A stretch of DNA of 29,364 nt from RBG-16-66-20 sp038040245 (GTDB taxonomy: Bacteria > Pseudomonadota > Gammaproteobacteria > Burkholderiales > SG8-39): contig JBBPIU010000030.1 of NCBI GenBank assembly GCA_038040245.1, positions 1-29,364 of the forward strand. Reading direction: 5' to 3'. The position numbers were made by a program, and so were the translations under genes. Under the pieces are notes generated by a model that ran no database searches, had not been told where the DNA came from, and saw nothing but the letters and a program-made list of their open reading frames with translations. Every line of letters starts with the position of its first letter. Positions within the stretch are counted from its first letter, which is position 1. Positions 13,659-21,326 of the stretch are shown one piece after another.

Positions 13659-15143
13659 ATCAGTTCTGGTTTCGACAAACTGGGTTTGATCCCGCCGCTG
13701 CTGCAAGCGGTGAAGGACCTTGGCTACGAGCAGCCGACCCCGATCCAGGAGGAGGCCATTCCCCTCGTTCTCGCGGGCCGCGATCTCATGGGGGGTGCCC
13801 AGACCGGCACCGGCAAGACCGCCGCATTCGCCTTGCCGACGCTGCAGCTCCTCGCGCCGCATGCGAGCACGTCCGCATCGCCCGCGCGCCATCCGATACG
13901 CGTGCTGGTCCTCGCGCCGACGCGCGAGCTGGCGATCCAGGTCGAGCAGAGCTTCCGCGATTACGCGAAACACCTGCCGCTGCGTACCGCGATCGTCTAC
14001 GGCGGCGCGGACATGAACGCGCAGATCCAGCAGCTGCAGCGCGGAGTCGAGGTGCTGGTCGCGACCCCCGGCAGGCTGCTCGATCACGTGCACAACAAGA
14101 CGGTCATGTTCAACCAGGTTTCGGTCCTGATCCTGGACGAGGCGGACCGCATGCTGGACATGGGCTTCCTGCCGGACATCAAGCGCATCATCGCGCTGCT
14201 GCCGCCGGTGCGGCAGAACTTGCTGTTCTCGGCCACCTTCCCGGACGAGATCCGCAAGCTGACCAAGTCGCTGCTCAGGAATCCCGCCGAGGTGCAGATC
14301 GCGGCGCGCAACGCCGTCCCGAACCTCGTCACCCACGTGGTCCACCCCTGCGCGCGCGAGAAAAAGCGCGAACTGCTCTGCCACCTGATCCAGTCGCGCG
14401 GCCTGAAGCAGGTGCTGGTGTTCACCGGCACGCGCATCGGCGCCAACCGCCTGGCGCATCAGCTACGGGCCAACCATATCCAGGTTGACGCCATCCACGG
14501 CGACAAGACGCAGGCCGAGCGCGAAGCGGCGCTCGAGGCCTTCAAGGCGGGCAAGACCACGGTGCTGGTGGCGACCGACGTCGCCTCCCGCGGGCTCGAC
14601 ATCGAGAACCTGCCCCAAGTCATCAATTTCGACATCCCGCACTCGCCCGAGGACTACATCCATCGGATCGGGCGCACCGGCCGGGCGGGCTTGACCGGCG
14701 AGGCGATCTCGCTGGTGGCGCCGGAGGACCTGGAGGCGCTCGGGGCGATCGAGAAGCTGATCAGGAAGAAGCTGGAGCGCGTCCTGGTGCCGGGATTTGC
14801 GAACGCGGGCACCGTGGCGACGATGGTGAGCGGCAACGCGGGTGGAGAAGGTAAAAATGCGGCGGGCGGCAACGCCGGGCGTTCACGACAGGGATCGCAA
14901 CGCAGACCGGAGCACCAGCCGCTGCAGCAGAAATCCCAGCACGCCACTCCGCAGCAAGCCACTCCGCAGCACGGCAATTCCCAGCCGAGAGCAGCGCAGA
15001 AATCCCACGATCCGATATTTTCCAGGCCCTACGAGCCTGGGGTCGCGCCGCTGGCGGCCCAGCCGCAGGAGCCGGCCGGCGACCATGCGAAGCGGCGCGA
15101 GCGGCCGGTCGCAGCCCTGCTCGGCGGCTTGAAACGCGCCTAA
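13659..15143 (+). CDS. rhlE: DEAD-box RNA helicase, RhlE-type
   Basis: An ATP-dependent RNA helicase of about 494 residues with every DEAD-box motif: Q motif (GYEQPTPIQ), I (AQTGTGKT), Ia (PTRELA), Ib (TPGRLL), II (LDEAD), III (SAT), IV (LVFTGT), V (RGLDIE) and VI (HRIGRTGR). After about residue 400 comes a low-complexity Gln/Ser/Arg-rich tail (SQHATPQQATPQHG) ending in RPVAALLGGLKRA, typical of RhlE proteins that bind RNA or ribosomal precursors. The start is odd. The only ATG/GTG/TTG option is TTG 13686, but that removes the conserved aromatic Phe 17 residues before the Q motif (GFDKLGL). ATC 13659 restores the family N-terminus with AAGG 9 bases upstream, so I place the start there. It converges on the algC gene (21-base gap). 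Confidence 0.93.
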   Translation: MSSGFDKLGLIPPLLQAVKDLGYEQPTPIQEEAIPLVLAGRDLMGGAQTGTGKTAAFALPTLQLLAPHASTSASPARHPIRVLVLAPTRELAIQVEQSFRDYAKHLPLRTAIVYGGADMNAQIQQLQRGVEVLVATPGRLLDHVHNKTVMFNQVSVLILDEADRMLDMGFLPDIKRIIALLPPVRQNLLFSATFPDEIRKLTKSLLRNPAEVQIAARNAVPNLVTHVVHPCAREKKRELLCHLIQSRGLKQVLVFTGTRIGANRLAHQLRANHIQVDAIHGDKTQAEREAALEAFKAGKTTVLVATDVASRGLDIENLPQVINFDIPHSPEDYIHRIGRTGRAGLTGEAISLVAPEDLEALGAIEKLIRKKLERVLVPGFANAGTVATMVSGNAGGEGKNAAGGNAGRSRQGSQRRPEHQPLQQKSQHATPQQATPQHGNSQPRAAQKSHDPIFSRPYEPGVAPLAAQPQEPAGDHAKRRERPVAALLGGLKRA

Positions 15144-15164
15144 AACCTCCTCGTACCGTACCGC

Positions 15165-16556
15165 CTAGAACGGCAGCGCCGCACCCGGCTTCAGCGGTTG
15201 CAGGGTCCTGCGAAATTCTTCCTGGATGCGCGCCAGGGCCTGCGCAGTGTTTCCCTCGAAGCGCAGCACGATCACCGGCGAGGTGTTCGAAGCGCGCGCG
15301 AGACCGAAGCCGTCGTCATATTCCGCGCGCACGCCGTCTATCGTCAGCACGCGGCTCGCGCCGGAGAACGGCTTCAGGCCCTGCAGTTTCTCCATGATCG
15401 CGTGTGGTTCGCCCTCGGCGAGCTGCCAGTTGAGCTCCGGCGTGGAAGGCGCGTCGGGCAGGCCCTCCAGCGTCCGGTTCGGATCCTCGTCCCGGGAGAG
15501 GATTTCCAGCAGCCGCGCGCCGCAGTAGAGCCCGTCGTCGAAGCCGTACCAGCGCTCCTTGAAGAATATGTGCCCCGACATCTCGCCGGCCAGCGGGGCG
15601 CCGGTTTCCTTCAGTTTCGCCTTCACCAGCGAATGCCCGGTTTTCCAGATCAACGGGCGCCCGCCGTGCTGCTCGATCCAGGGCGCGAGCAGCCGGGTGC
15701 ACTTCACGTCGTAGATGATCTCGGCGCCCGGATTGCGGGACAGCACGTCCTTGGCGTACAGCATCAGCTGGCGGTCGGGAAAGATGATCTTGCCGCTCTT
15801 GGTGACCACGCCGAGGCGGTCGGCGTCGCCGTCGAACGCGAGTCCCAGTTCCGCCGGTCCTGTCTTCAGTTCTTGTATCAGCGACGAAAGATTTTCAAGT
15901 TTGGAGGGATCCGGGTGGTGATTGGGGAAATGCCCGTCCACTTCCGAGAACAGCTCCGTCACCTCGCAGCCCAGGCGCCGGAACAGGCGCGGCGCGATCA
16001 CGCCGGCGACGCCGTTGCCGCTGTCGATCGCCACCTTGAACGGCCGCGCGAGCTTCACGTCGCCTACGATGCGTTCCACGTAAGCATCCAGGACGTTTTC
16101 CCGGGTCCGCTTTCCGCTGCCGGAATCGGAATTTCCGGATTCGATTCTTCGCCGCAGGCCCTGGATCTCTTCGCCGGACAGGGTGTCGCCGGCGATAACC
16201 ATCTTCAGGCCGTTGTATTCCCCGGGATTGTGGCTGCCGGTCACCATCACCGCGCTGCGGCAGCCGAGGTGGTGGGCGGCGAAATAGGTGACCGGCGTGG
16301 GCACGATGCCGATGTCGATCACGTCGGCGCCCGCGGCATTCAGGCCGTCCATGAGCGCAGCCGAGAGCTCGGGGCTCGAGAGCCGGCCGTCGCGGCCCAC
16401 GGCGAAAGCCGTCCTGCTTCCGACGGCGGGCGCGCCGCGCTCGCGGCCGAGGGCGCCGAGCGCACGCCCGATTTCGCGCACCACGGCGGCCGACAGAACC
16501 TTGCCGGCGATGCCGCGGATGTCGTAGGCGCGAAAAATTTCGGCAGGAACGTTCAC
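15165..16556 (-). CDS. algC: Phosphomannomutase/phosphoglucomutase
   Basis: A 463-residue alpha-D-phosphohexomutase that interconverts hexose 6- and 1-phosphates for GDP-mannose and UDP-glucose supply, hence LPS and exopolysaccharide. Numbering from GTG 16556 reproduces Pseudomonas AlgC: phospho-Ser108 in TGSHNPGEYNG, and metal loop Asp242-Asp244-Asp246 in FDGDADRLG. The sugar-binding GEMSGHIFFKERWYGFDDG and the phosphate-binding end (RFEGNT) are also present. The frame stays open much further upstream, but GTG 16556 overlaps the yheT stop as GTGA and gives the family start (NVPAEIFRAYDIRG). It is the last gene of the ilvE-waaF operon. A Ser/Gly-rich loop, ESGNSDSGSGKR, lies at about residues 139-150. 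Confidence 0.95.
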   Translation of the reverse strand: MNVPAEIFRAYDIRGIAGKVLSAAVVREIGRALGALGRERGAPAVGSRTAFAVGRDGRLSSPELSAALMDGLNAAGADVIDIGIVPTPVTYFAAHHLGCRSAVMVTGSHNPGEYNGLKMVIAGDTLSGEEIQGLRRRIESGNSDSGSGKRTRENVLDAYVERIVGDVKLARPFKVAIDSGNGVAGVIAPRLFRRLGCEVTELFSEVDGHFPNHHPDPSKLENLSSLIQELKTGPAELGLAFDGDADRLGVVTKSGKIIFPDRQLMLYAKDVLSRNPGAEIIYDVKCTRLLAPWIEQHGGRPLIWKTGHSLVKAKLKETGAPLAGEMSGHIFFKERWYGFDDGLYCGARLLEILSRDEDPNRTLEGLPDAPSTPELNWQLAEGEPHAIMEKLQGLKPFSGASRVLTIDGVRAEYDDGFGLARASNTSPVIVLRFEGNTAQALARIQEEFRRTLQPLKPGAALPF

Positions 16557-17485
16557 GGGGCGCAGAGAAAATCCAGGACACGTCTTGCGAGCCAGCGGTC
16601 GCGGCCGGGAAATCCGGCATGGCCGCCGCTGCGAGGAAATTCTAGCACCACGTTCGGCGGTACCTCGCCGATCGCATCCAGTGCTGTCTCGGGCATGAAC
16701 GGATCGTTGCGTGCATTGAGCACCAGCGTCGGGACGCGGATCCTGCCGAGCCAGGACGCGCTGGAGGACCGCTGCCAGTAATCGTCGGCGCCGAGGAAGC
16801 CGTGCAGGGGTGCGGTGACCGTGTCGTCGAACTCCCAGAACGTGCGGGCGCGCGCGAGCCGTTTGGCATCGATGGCGATTCTCTGGCGCGCCAGCTTCTG
16901 GAAGGTCTTTTTCTTGAGCGTCCTCAGGAAAATCCGGGTGTATATCTCCCGGCTCAAGCCCCGGTCGAGCGAACGGCCGGCGGCGGCGAGGTCGAGCGGG
17001 GCCGAGATGGCAACCGCCTTGTGAAGGTTGATGTCGGCGCCTTTTTCTCCCAACAGCTTCAGCAGCGCATTTCCCCCGAGGGAAATGCCGACCGCATGCC
17101 GTGCATCCAGCCGGCGCAATATCCAGTCGATCTCCGCGCTGTCGCCGGAATGATAGGCGCGCGGCAGGCGGTTCAGCTCGCCCGAGCAGCCGCGAAAGTG
17201 CGGCACTACGCAACGCCAGCCCATGGCGAGCGCCTGCGCGGCGATGGCACGCGCGTAGGGGCTGGCGGAACTGCCTTCCAGGCCGTGGAACAGCGCCAGC
17301 AGCGGTCCCGCGGGGTTCGCGACTCGGCCGGCCCAATCGAGGTCGATGAAATCGCCGTCGGGCGTATCCCAGCGCTCGCGCCGCCAAGGGATGCGCGGCG
17401 CCGGCGCGAGCGCCGCCGCGATGGTCTGCAGGTGGCCGCCGGGCAGCCACCACGGCGCTTTGTAGGAAACCACCTCGGGCTTCAA
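16553..17485 (-). CDS. YheT family alpha/beta hydrolase
   Basis: A 310-residue cytoplasmic alpha/beta hydrolase. The N-terminal family motif PWWLPGGHLQTI (residues 11-22) and the triad are visible: Ser135 in GISLGGNALLK, Asp261 in LNARNDPFMP, and His289 in SGGHAGF; the oxyanion-side motif LFHGLEGSSASPYA is at 65-78. YheT-like proteins are esterase-like, and their physiological substrate is unknown. I prefer TTG 17485, which overlaps the upstream stop as TTGA, the same coupling seen at neighbouring junctions; GTG 17473 is the alternative. It is co-transcribed between the NTF2-like gene and algC. Confidence 0.9.
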   Translation of the reverse strand: MKPEVVSYKAPWWLPGGHLQTIAAALAPAPRIPWRRERWDTPDGDFIDLDWAGRVANPAGPLLALFHGLEGSSASPYARAIAAQALAMGWRCVVPHFRGCSGELNRLPRAYHSGDSAEIDWILRRLDARHAVGISLGGNALLKLLGEKGADINLHKAVAISAPLDLAAAGRSLDRGLSREIYTRIFLRTLKKKTFQKLARQRIAIDAKRLARARTFWEFDDTVTAPLHGFLGADDYWQRSSSASWLGRIRVPTLVLNARNDPFMPETALDAIGEVPPNVVLEFPRSGGHAGFPGRDRWLARRVLDFLCAP

Positions 17486-17916
17486 TGCAGTATCTTGGGC
17501 GCAACCGCCGCCGAATCCGGCGGCGCCGCTTCCGGAGCGGGCGAGGCGTGGTGCACGATCATGCGCCAGCCTGCCGCGGTGCGCAGGTAGACATTGGTTG
17601 CCACCATCGGCGGCCGGGGCCGCTGCTCGCCCGCGACGGTGATGTTCTCGTGCACGCTGTGCACCTCGATCATCACGCCCGCGATCACCACCTGCTGCGT
17701 GATCCGGAGGCGCATATTGGGCCCGCCGGCGAACATCTGGCGCCACACTTCACGCACCTGCGCCTGGCCGGCGAGCCGCTGCCCCGCCGGATGCACGCAG
17801 ACGATCTCCTCGTCCTCGGACCAGACCGCCATCATCGCCTCGAGGTCACTGCGCTCGAGTGCCTCGTAGAAGGCGTTCTGCGCGTCCTGGGCGGTGGGGA
17901 AAATCTTCGTGCTCAC
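17482..17916 (-). CDS. NTF2-like (SnoaL/DUF4440-type) protein
   Basis: A 144-residue single-domain protein of the NTF2-like cone fold: N-terminal helix AQDAQNAFYEALERSDLEAMMAVWSEDEEIVCVHP, then REVWRQMFAG and strands ending TNVYLRTAAGWRMIVHHASP. The D-x-E-x-x-M-x-x-W-x-x-D-x-x-x-x-C-x-H-P pattern is typical of the group. Such proteins may be small hydrolases/isomerases or binding modules; nothing here fixes the activity. A Pro/Ala-rich tail follows the fold. GTG 17916 overlaps the waaF stop as GTGA, which fixes the start and indicates coupling. Confidence 0.88.
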   Translation of the reverse strand: MSTKIFPTAQDAQNAFYEALERSDLEAMMAVWSEDEEIVCVHPAGQRLAGQAQVREVWRQMFAGGPNMRLRITQQVVIAGVMIEVHSVHENITVAGEQRPRPPMVATNVYLRTAAGWRMIVHHASPAPEAAPPDSAAVAPKILH

Positions 17917-18878
17917 GACAGGGCTTTCATTTCTTGGAGAACCCGTTCCACAGAAAGGCCGTTCATGCACTTGAAATGACCGAGCGGGCAGATGCGCTGG
18001 AAGCAGGGACTGCAATCGACTTTCAGCCATACGACGCGGGCCGCCACAGACTGCGGCGGCGTGTGCTTGGGGCTGGAAGAGCCGAACAACGCCACCTGCG
18101 GCGTGCCGGTCGCCGCGGCGACATGCATCAGCCCGGAATCGTTGGTGACCACCGCCGTGGCGCCGGCGATCAGATCGATGGCTTCATCGAGCGTCGTTTG
18201 CCCGACGAGGTTGTTGCCTGGAATTTGTTCTGCTTCTTTCTTATCTGACGAAGATCCAAGCAAAACGATTTGTGAATCCAGCTTTGAAGCCAGTTCGCGG
18301 AAATACGGCCAGCGCTTGGCCGGCCCGTACTCCGCGCCGGGGCAGAACACCGTGTACGGGCCGGAGATGCCGAAGCGCGCGGCAGTTGTTTTTATTTTTT
18401 CGCGATCAAAAAGCAAAGAGGGAAAAGGCAAAGGAAGTTCCGGTTCGATTCCCGGTTGCTCCGCCAGGCGCGCGTAGTGAACCGTCATCGGCTCTCGTTG
18501 CGCCTTCTTTTTATGGAGCAAATTCAGAATCTCATAGCGCGACTCGCCGACGTAGCCGCTGCGCACCGGGATGCCGGCGAGGAACGGCACCAGCGCCGAC
18601 TTCCAGGTATTCGGCAGGACGATGGCCTGGTCGTAGCCGCGTTGCTTCAGCCCGCGGCCGAGGCGCCAGCGATCGCCGAGCTGCAGCGCGCCATGGCGCA
18701 GGTCGGCCTCGATCACGTCGTCCACTTCGGCCATGCGCCGCGCGACCGGCGCGACCCAGGGCGGGGCGAGCACTTCGATGCGGCAGCCGGGGCGCTTTTC
18801 GCGCAGGCGCGCGAGCAGCGGCTGCGCCATCAGCGCGTCGCCGATCCAGTTGGGCGCGACGACGAGGATGCGCGGCAG
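17913..18878 (-). CDS. waaF: LPS ADP-heptose:LPS heptosyltransferase II
   Basis: A GT9-family enzyme that adds the second heptose to the LPS inner core at the cytoplasmic face of the inner membrane. Signatures: N-terminal PRILVVAPNWIGDALMAQPL, CPGAEYGPAKRWPYF, the ADP-heptose site TNDSGLMHVAAATGTPQVALFGSSSPKHTPP, and a Cys-rich end (CSPCFQRICPLGHFKCM). The only canonical start is ATG 18950, which would add 24 unrelated residues and overlap the zf-CHCC gene by 71 bases. CTG 18878, with AAAGG 8 bases upstream, gives exactly the usual N-terminus, so I place it there with reservation. Two AT-rich stretches (about 18220-18300 and 18385-18440) encode Lys/Ser-rich surface segments. The product uses the ADP-heptose whose synthesis genes lie at 8.4 and 9.7 kb. 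Confidence 0.93.
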   Translation of the reverse strand: MPRILVVAPNWIGDALMAQPLLARLREKRPGCRIEVLAPPWVAPVARRMAEVDDVIEADLRHGALQLGDRWRLGRGLKQRGYDQAIVLPNTWKSALVPFLAGIPVRSGYVGESRYEILNLLHKKKAQREPMTVHYARLAEQPGIEPELPLPFPSLLFDREKIKTTAARFGISGPYTVFCPGAEYGPAKRWPYFRELASKLDSQIVLLGSSSDKKEAEQIPGNNLVGQTTLDEAIDLIAGATAVVTNDSGLMHVAAATGTPQVALFGSSSPKHTPPQSVAARVVWLKVDCSPCFQRICPLGHFKCMNGLSVERVLQEMKALS

Positions 18879-18879
18879 A

Positions 18880-19071
18880 CTAATGGCCTTTCGGCGCAGC
18901 GCCCTTGTAGAGGTACTTTGTCCCGCAATAGGGACAAAGCGCTTCTCCATGCTTCACGACATCCAGGAACACGCGCGGGTGCCGCGACCACAGCGGCGCG
19001 CCCGCCAGCGGACAATGCAGCGGCAGGTCTTTCTCGGTGAGTTCGACCAGCCGCGCGGTATCCGTACTCAC
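18880..19071 (-). CDS. zf-CHCC domain protein (63 aa)
   Basis: A small zinc-binding protein with Cys20 (LHCPLAG), His41 (VVKHGEALC) and Cys46/Cys49 (CPYCGTKYLY), the C-H-C-C set also found in the NDUFS6 subunit of complex I. Bacterial stand-alone members are of unknown function. GTG 19071 overlaps the ilvE stop as GTGA, giving a 63-residue protein (STDTARLVELTEKDLPLHC). It lies between ilvE and waaF, an arrangement I associate with betaproteobacteria. Confidence 0.9.
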   Translation of the reverse strand: MSTDTARLVELTEKDLPLHCPLAGAPLWSRHPRVFLDVVKHGEALCPYCGTKYLYKGAAPKGH

Positions 19072-20048
19072 CTGCTTTTTTCCTGCGCGGCTTTTTTCAT
19101 CGGCACCGGCGTCAGCCACTGCTTGTGCTTGCGGTCCTTGCCGGTGACCACGTCGAAGAACGCCTTCTGCAGCGCCTTGGTGACCGGGCCCGCCTTGCCG
19201 GCGCCGATGACGCGGCGGTCCAACTCGCGGATCGGCGTCACTTCGGCGGCGGTGCCGGTGAAGAAGCACTCGTCGGCGATGTAGATGTCGTCGCGCGTCA
19301 GGCGCTTGGCCATCACCTTGTAGCCCAGGCCTTCGGCCAGTTCGATCACCGAGGTACGCGTGATCCCGGTCAGCGCCGAGGTGAGTTCGGGCTCGATGAT
19401 GACGCCGTTCTTGACGATGAAGATGTTCTCGCCCGCGCCCTCGGCGACGAAGCCGTCCACGTCGAGCAGCAGGCCTTCGTCGTAGCCGTGCTGCGTCGCT
19501 TCCAGCGTCGCCAGCACCGAGTTCGGGTAGGTGCCCGACATCTTCGCGCGCGCCATCGTCACGTTGACATGGTGGCGCGCCACCGACGCGGTCTTCACGC
19601 GGATGCCCTTGTTCAGCGCCTCGGGGCCGAGGTATGCGCCCCAGGGCCAGGCTGCGATCGCGACGTGCACTTTCGCGCCCACCGGCGACACGCCCATCTT
19701 CTCCGAGCCGTAGAACGCGATCGGGCGGATGTAGCAGGCCTGATGGCCGTTCGCCGCCACCACCTCGAGGTGCGCCTGCATCAGGCGCTCGATGGTGTAC
19801 GGGATCTTCATCATGTAGATATGACCCGAATTGATCAGCCGCTGGGTGTGGTCGCGCAGGCGGAAAATCTGCGTGCCGCTGACGGTCTTGTAGGCGCGTA
19901 CGCCTTCGAAGACGGCGAGGCCGTAGTGCAGCGAATGCGTCAGCACGTGCGTGGTCGCCGAGCGCCACGGCACCAGCTTGCCGTCGTACCAGATCCAGCC
20001 GTCGCGATCCGCCATCGACTGGGGCAGGGAGGCCTTTCCCTTCGCCAT
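19068..20048 (-). CDS. ilvE: Branched-chain-amino-acid aminotransferase
   Basis: A 326-residue class IV PLP enzyme that makes Val, Leu and Ile from their 2-oxo acids. Visible: WIWYDGKLVPW, HSLHYGLAVFEGVRAY (substrate-side), Lys169 in ARAKMSGTYPNS as the PLP lysine, EGAGENIFIVKNG, and TGITRTSVIELA plus FFTGTAAEVTPI (cofactor phosphate and C-terminal motifs). ATG 20048 has GGAG 9-12 bases upstream; Met12 would be a shorter alternative. First gene of the minus-strand operon running to algC. Only 25 bases separate it from the divergent lipoprotein gene, so the promoters overlap the coding starts or each other. Confidence 0.96.
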   Translation of the reverse strand: MAKGKASLPQSMADRDGWIWYDGKLVPWRSATTHVLTHSLHYGLAVFEGVRAYKTVSGTQIFRLRDHTQRLINSGHIYMMKIPYTIERLMQAHLEVVAANGHQACYIRPIAFYGSEKMGVSPVGAKVHVAIAAWPWGAYLGPEALNKGIRVKTASVARHHVNVTMARAKMSGTYPNSVLATLEATQHGYDEGLLLDVDGFVAEGAGENIFIVKNGVIIEPELTSALTGITRTSVIELAEGLGYKVMAKRLTRDDIYIADECFFTGTAAEVTPIRELDRRVIGAGKAGPVTKALQKAFFDVVTGKDRKHKQWLTPVPMKKAAQEKSR

Positions 20049-20073
20049 ATGCTAGTCTCCAAAAGCCGGTTAA

Positions 20074-21051
20074 ATGTCTATTCTAACTAAACTTTCCCGC
20101 GCCGCAGCAGCGCTTGTTCTCGCCTCGCTCGGCGGCTGTGCATCCGATTCGATTGTTCTGACTGCGGCGCCCGCCGCCGGCGATGCCGGCGTGATCGCGT
20201 TCGCGAGCGCCGGCAGCCTGCAGCGTTCCGCCGACGGACGCAGCTTCACGCGCGGCGCGCCAACGTCGATCTCGGGCGAACTGATCATTCCGCAGGGCAG
20301 CGGGCCGTTCCCAGCGATCGTCCTCGCGCACGGCTGCAACGGCAACCGCAACATCGAACGCGCCTGGGGGCCGACCCTCCGAGCCTGGGGCTACGCCACC
20401 TTCGTCATTGACAGCTTCCGACCCCGCGGCCTGACCGAGGTCTGCACCAGCGGCCGCGCGCTGCTGCCGCTGCAGCGCGTGCCCGATGCCTACGGCGCGC
20501 TGCGCCTGCTCGCGGCGCATCCGAGAATTGATCCGGCACGAGTCGCGCTGATGGGCTTCTCGCACGGCGGCGCGCTCACCATGCTTGCCGCCACTGCCTG
20601 GGCGAAAGAAACCTACGCGCCCGGCGGCCTGCCGTCGTTCCGCGCCTTTTTTCCGTTCTATCCCAATTGCAATGCCACGTTTCCGGAGCGCAACCGCGTC
20701 TCGGCGCCGCTGCGTATCCACACCGGCGAGGTGGACGACTGGACTCCGGCAAAGCCCTGCGCCGAACTCGTCGCATCGCTCAAAGCCTCCGGCCAGGACG
20801 TCTCAATCAACGTTTACCCCGGCGCGCATCACGGCTTCGACCAGGCCGCGCGCCACATCTACCGGCCCAACGTCGGCAACGGCGCCGAGTGCTTTCCCCG
20901 CCTGCCCAGCATCCTCGGTCCCCTCCCGGCCGCCGCAGTGAACGGCGTGTCGCCCTTCGCCAAGCGAGGCGCCACCATTGCGGGCAATCCCCAGGCTGCC
21001 GCCGACGCGCGCCGAAATTTGCGCATGCAACTCACCGAACTGATGCAATGA
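20074..21051 (+). CDS. Dienelactone hydrolase family lipoprotein
   Basis: A 325-residue alpha/beta hydrolase with a lipoprotein signal (lipobox SLGGC, Cys22), so it is anchored in the envelope. Catalytic elements: Ser163 in GFSHGGALTM, Asp in GEVDDWTP (about 222), and His253 in AHHGFD; VLAHGCNGNRN (about 84-94) forms the oxyanion side. The insert after the nucleophile is short, as in dienelactone hydrolases, but the active nucleophile here is Ser rather than the Cys of classical dienelactone hydrolase, so an esterase or peptidase-like activity is more likely. The C-terminal 50 residues (after CFPRLPSILGP) form an extension ending in a helix. It is followed after 7 bases by the 88-aa gene. Confidence 0.88.
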   Translation: MSILTKLSRAAAALVLASLGGCASDSIVLTAAPAAGDAGVIAFASAGSLQRSADGRSFTRGAPTSISGELIIPQGSGPFPAIVLAHGCNGNRNIERAWGPTLRAWGYATFVIDSFRPRGLTEVCTSGRALLPLQRVPDAYGALRLLAAHPRIDPARVALMGFSHGGALTMLAATAWAKETYAPGGLPSFRAFFPFYPNCNATFPERNRVSAPLRIHTGEVDDWTPAKPCAELVASLKASGQDVSINVYPGAHHGFDQAARHIYRPNVGNGAECFPRLPSILGPLPAAAVNGVSPFAKRGATIAGNPQAAADARRNLRMQLTELMQ

Positions 21052-21058
21052 GGTTCCG

Positions 21059-21325
21059 ATGAACAACGAGAAAATAAAATTGCGCATCACCGAGAGCGGC
21101 CAGATCATCGAAGTCGTGGTCTTCAGCAAGCGCGCCGAGGCGATCGAGGTGGTGATCGGCGAGGGCATCCACAACATGAAGTGCGTGCTGACGCCGACGC
21201 GCAACGGCTTCGCTTATGCCGGCAGCATTAAGGGGCGCGAGCTGGTCTACGAAAGAAGCCGGGAGAAGGTCCAAGCCGACATCGAGATGGCCAATCCGAA
21301 CCTGCGCAGGCCGAGAGCGCGCTGA
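21059..21325 (+). CDS. Uncharacterised small protein (88 aa)
   Basis: ATG 21059 has GAGG overlapping the stop of the upstream hydrolase gene (TGAGG), so the two are coupled. The product is a compact beta-rich domain: KIKLRITESGQIIEVVVFSKRAEAIEVVIGEGIHNMKCVLTPTRNGFAYAGSIKGRELVYERS, then a basic tail (NPNLRRPRAR). No Cys pair, membrane segment or signal. The regular strand pattern and GC-rich codon use support a real gene. I recognise no family. Its stop lies one base from the end of the convergent glnE. Confidence 0.78.
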   Translation: MNNEKIKLRITESGQIIEVVVFSKRAEAIEVVIGEGIHNMKCVLTPTRNGFAYAGSIKGRELVYERSREKVQADIEMANPNLRRPRAR

Positions 21326-21326
21326 G

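Noticed and set aside
13583..14488. A 301-codon frame starting at the rhlE promoter region (MTPLVFKALRHQFW)
   Set aside because: It is out of frame with the helicase motifs and turns into Arg/Ala-rich shadow sequence. I considered a frameshift joining its start to rhlE, but ATC 13659 explains the N-terminus more simply.
15198..16781. A 527-codon plus-strand frame opposite algC/yheT
   Set aside because: Arg/Ala/His-rich composition without motifs; the minus strand carries complete catalytic motifs of AlgC.
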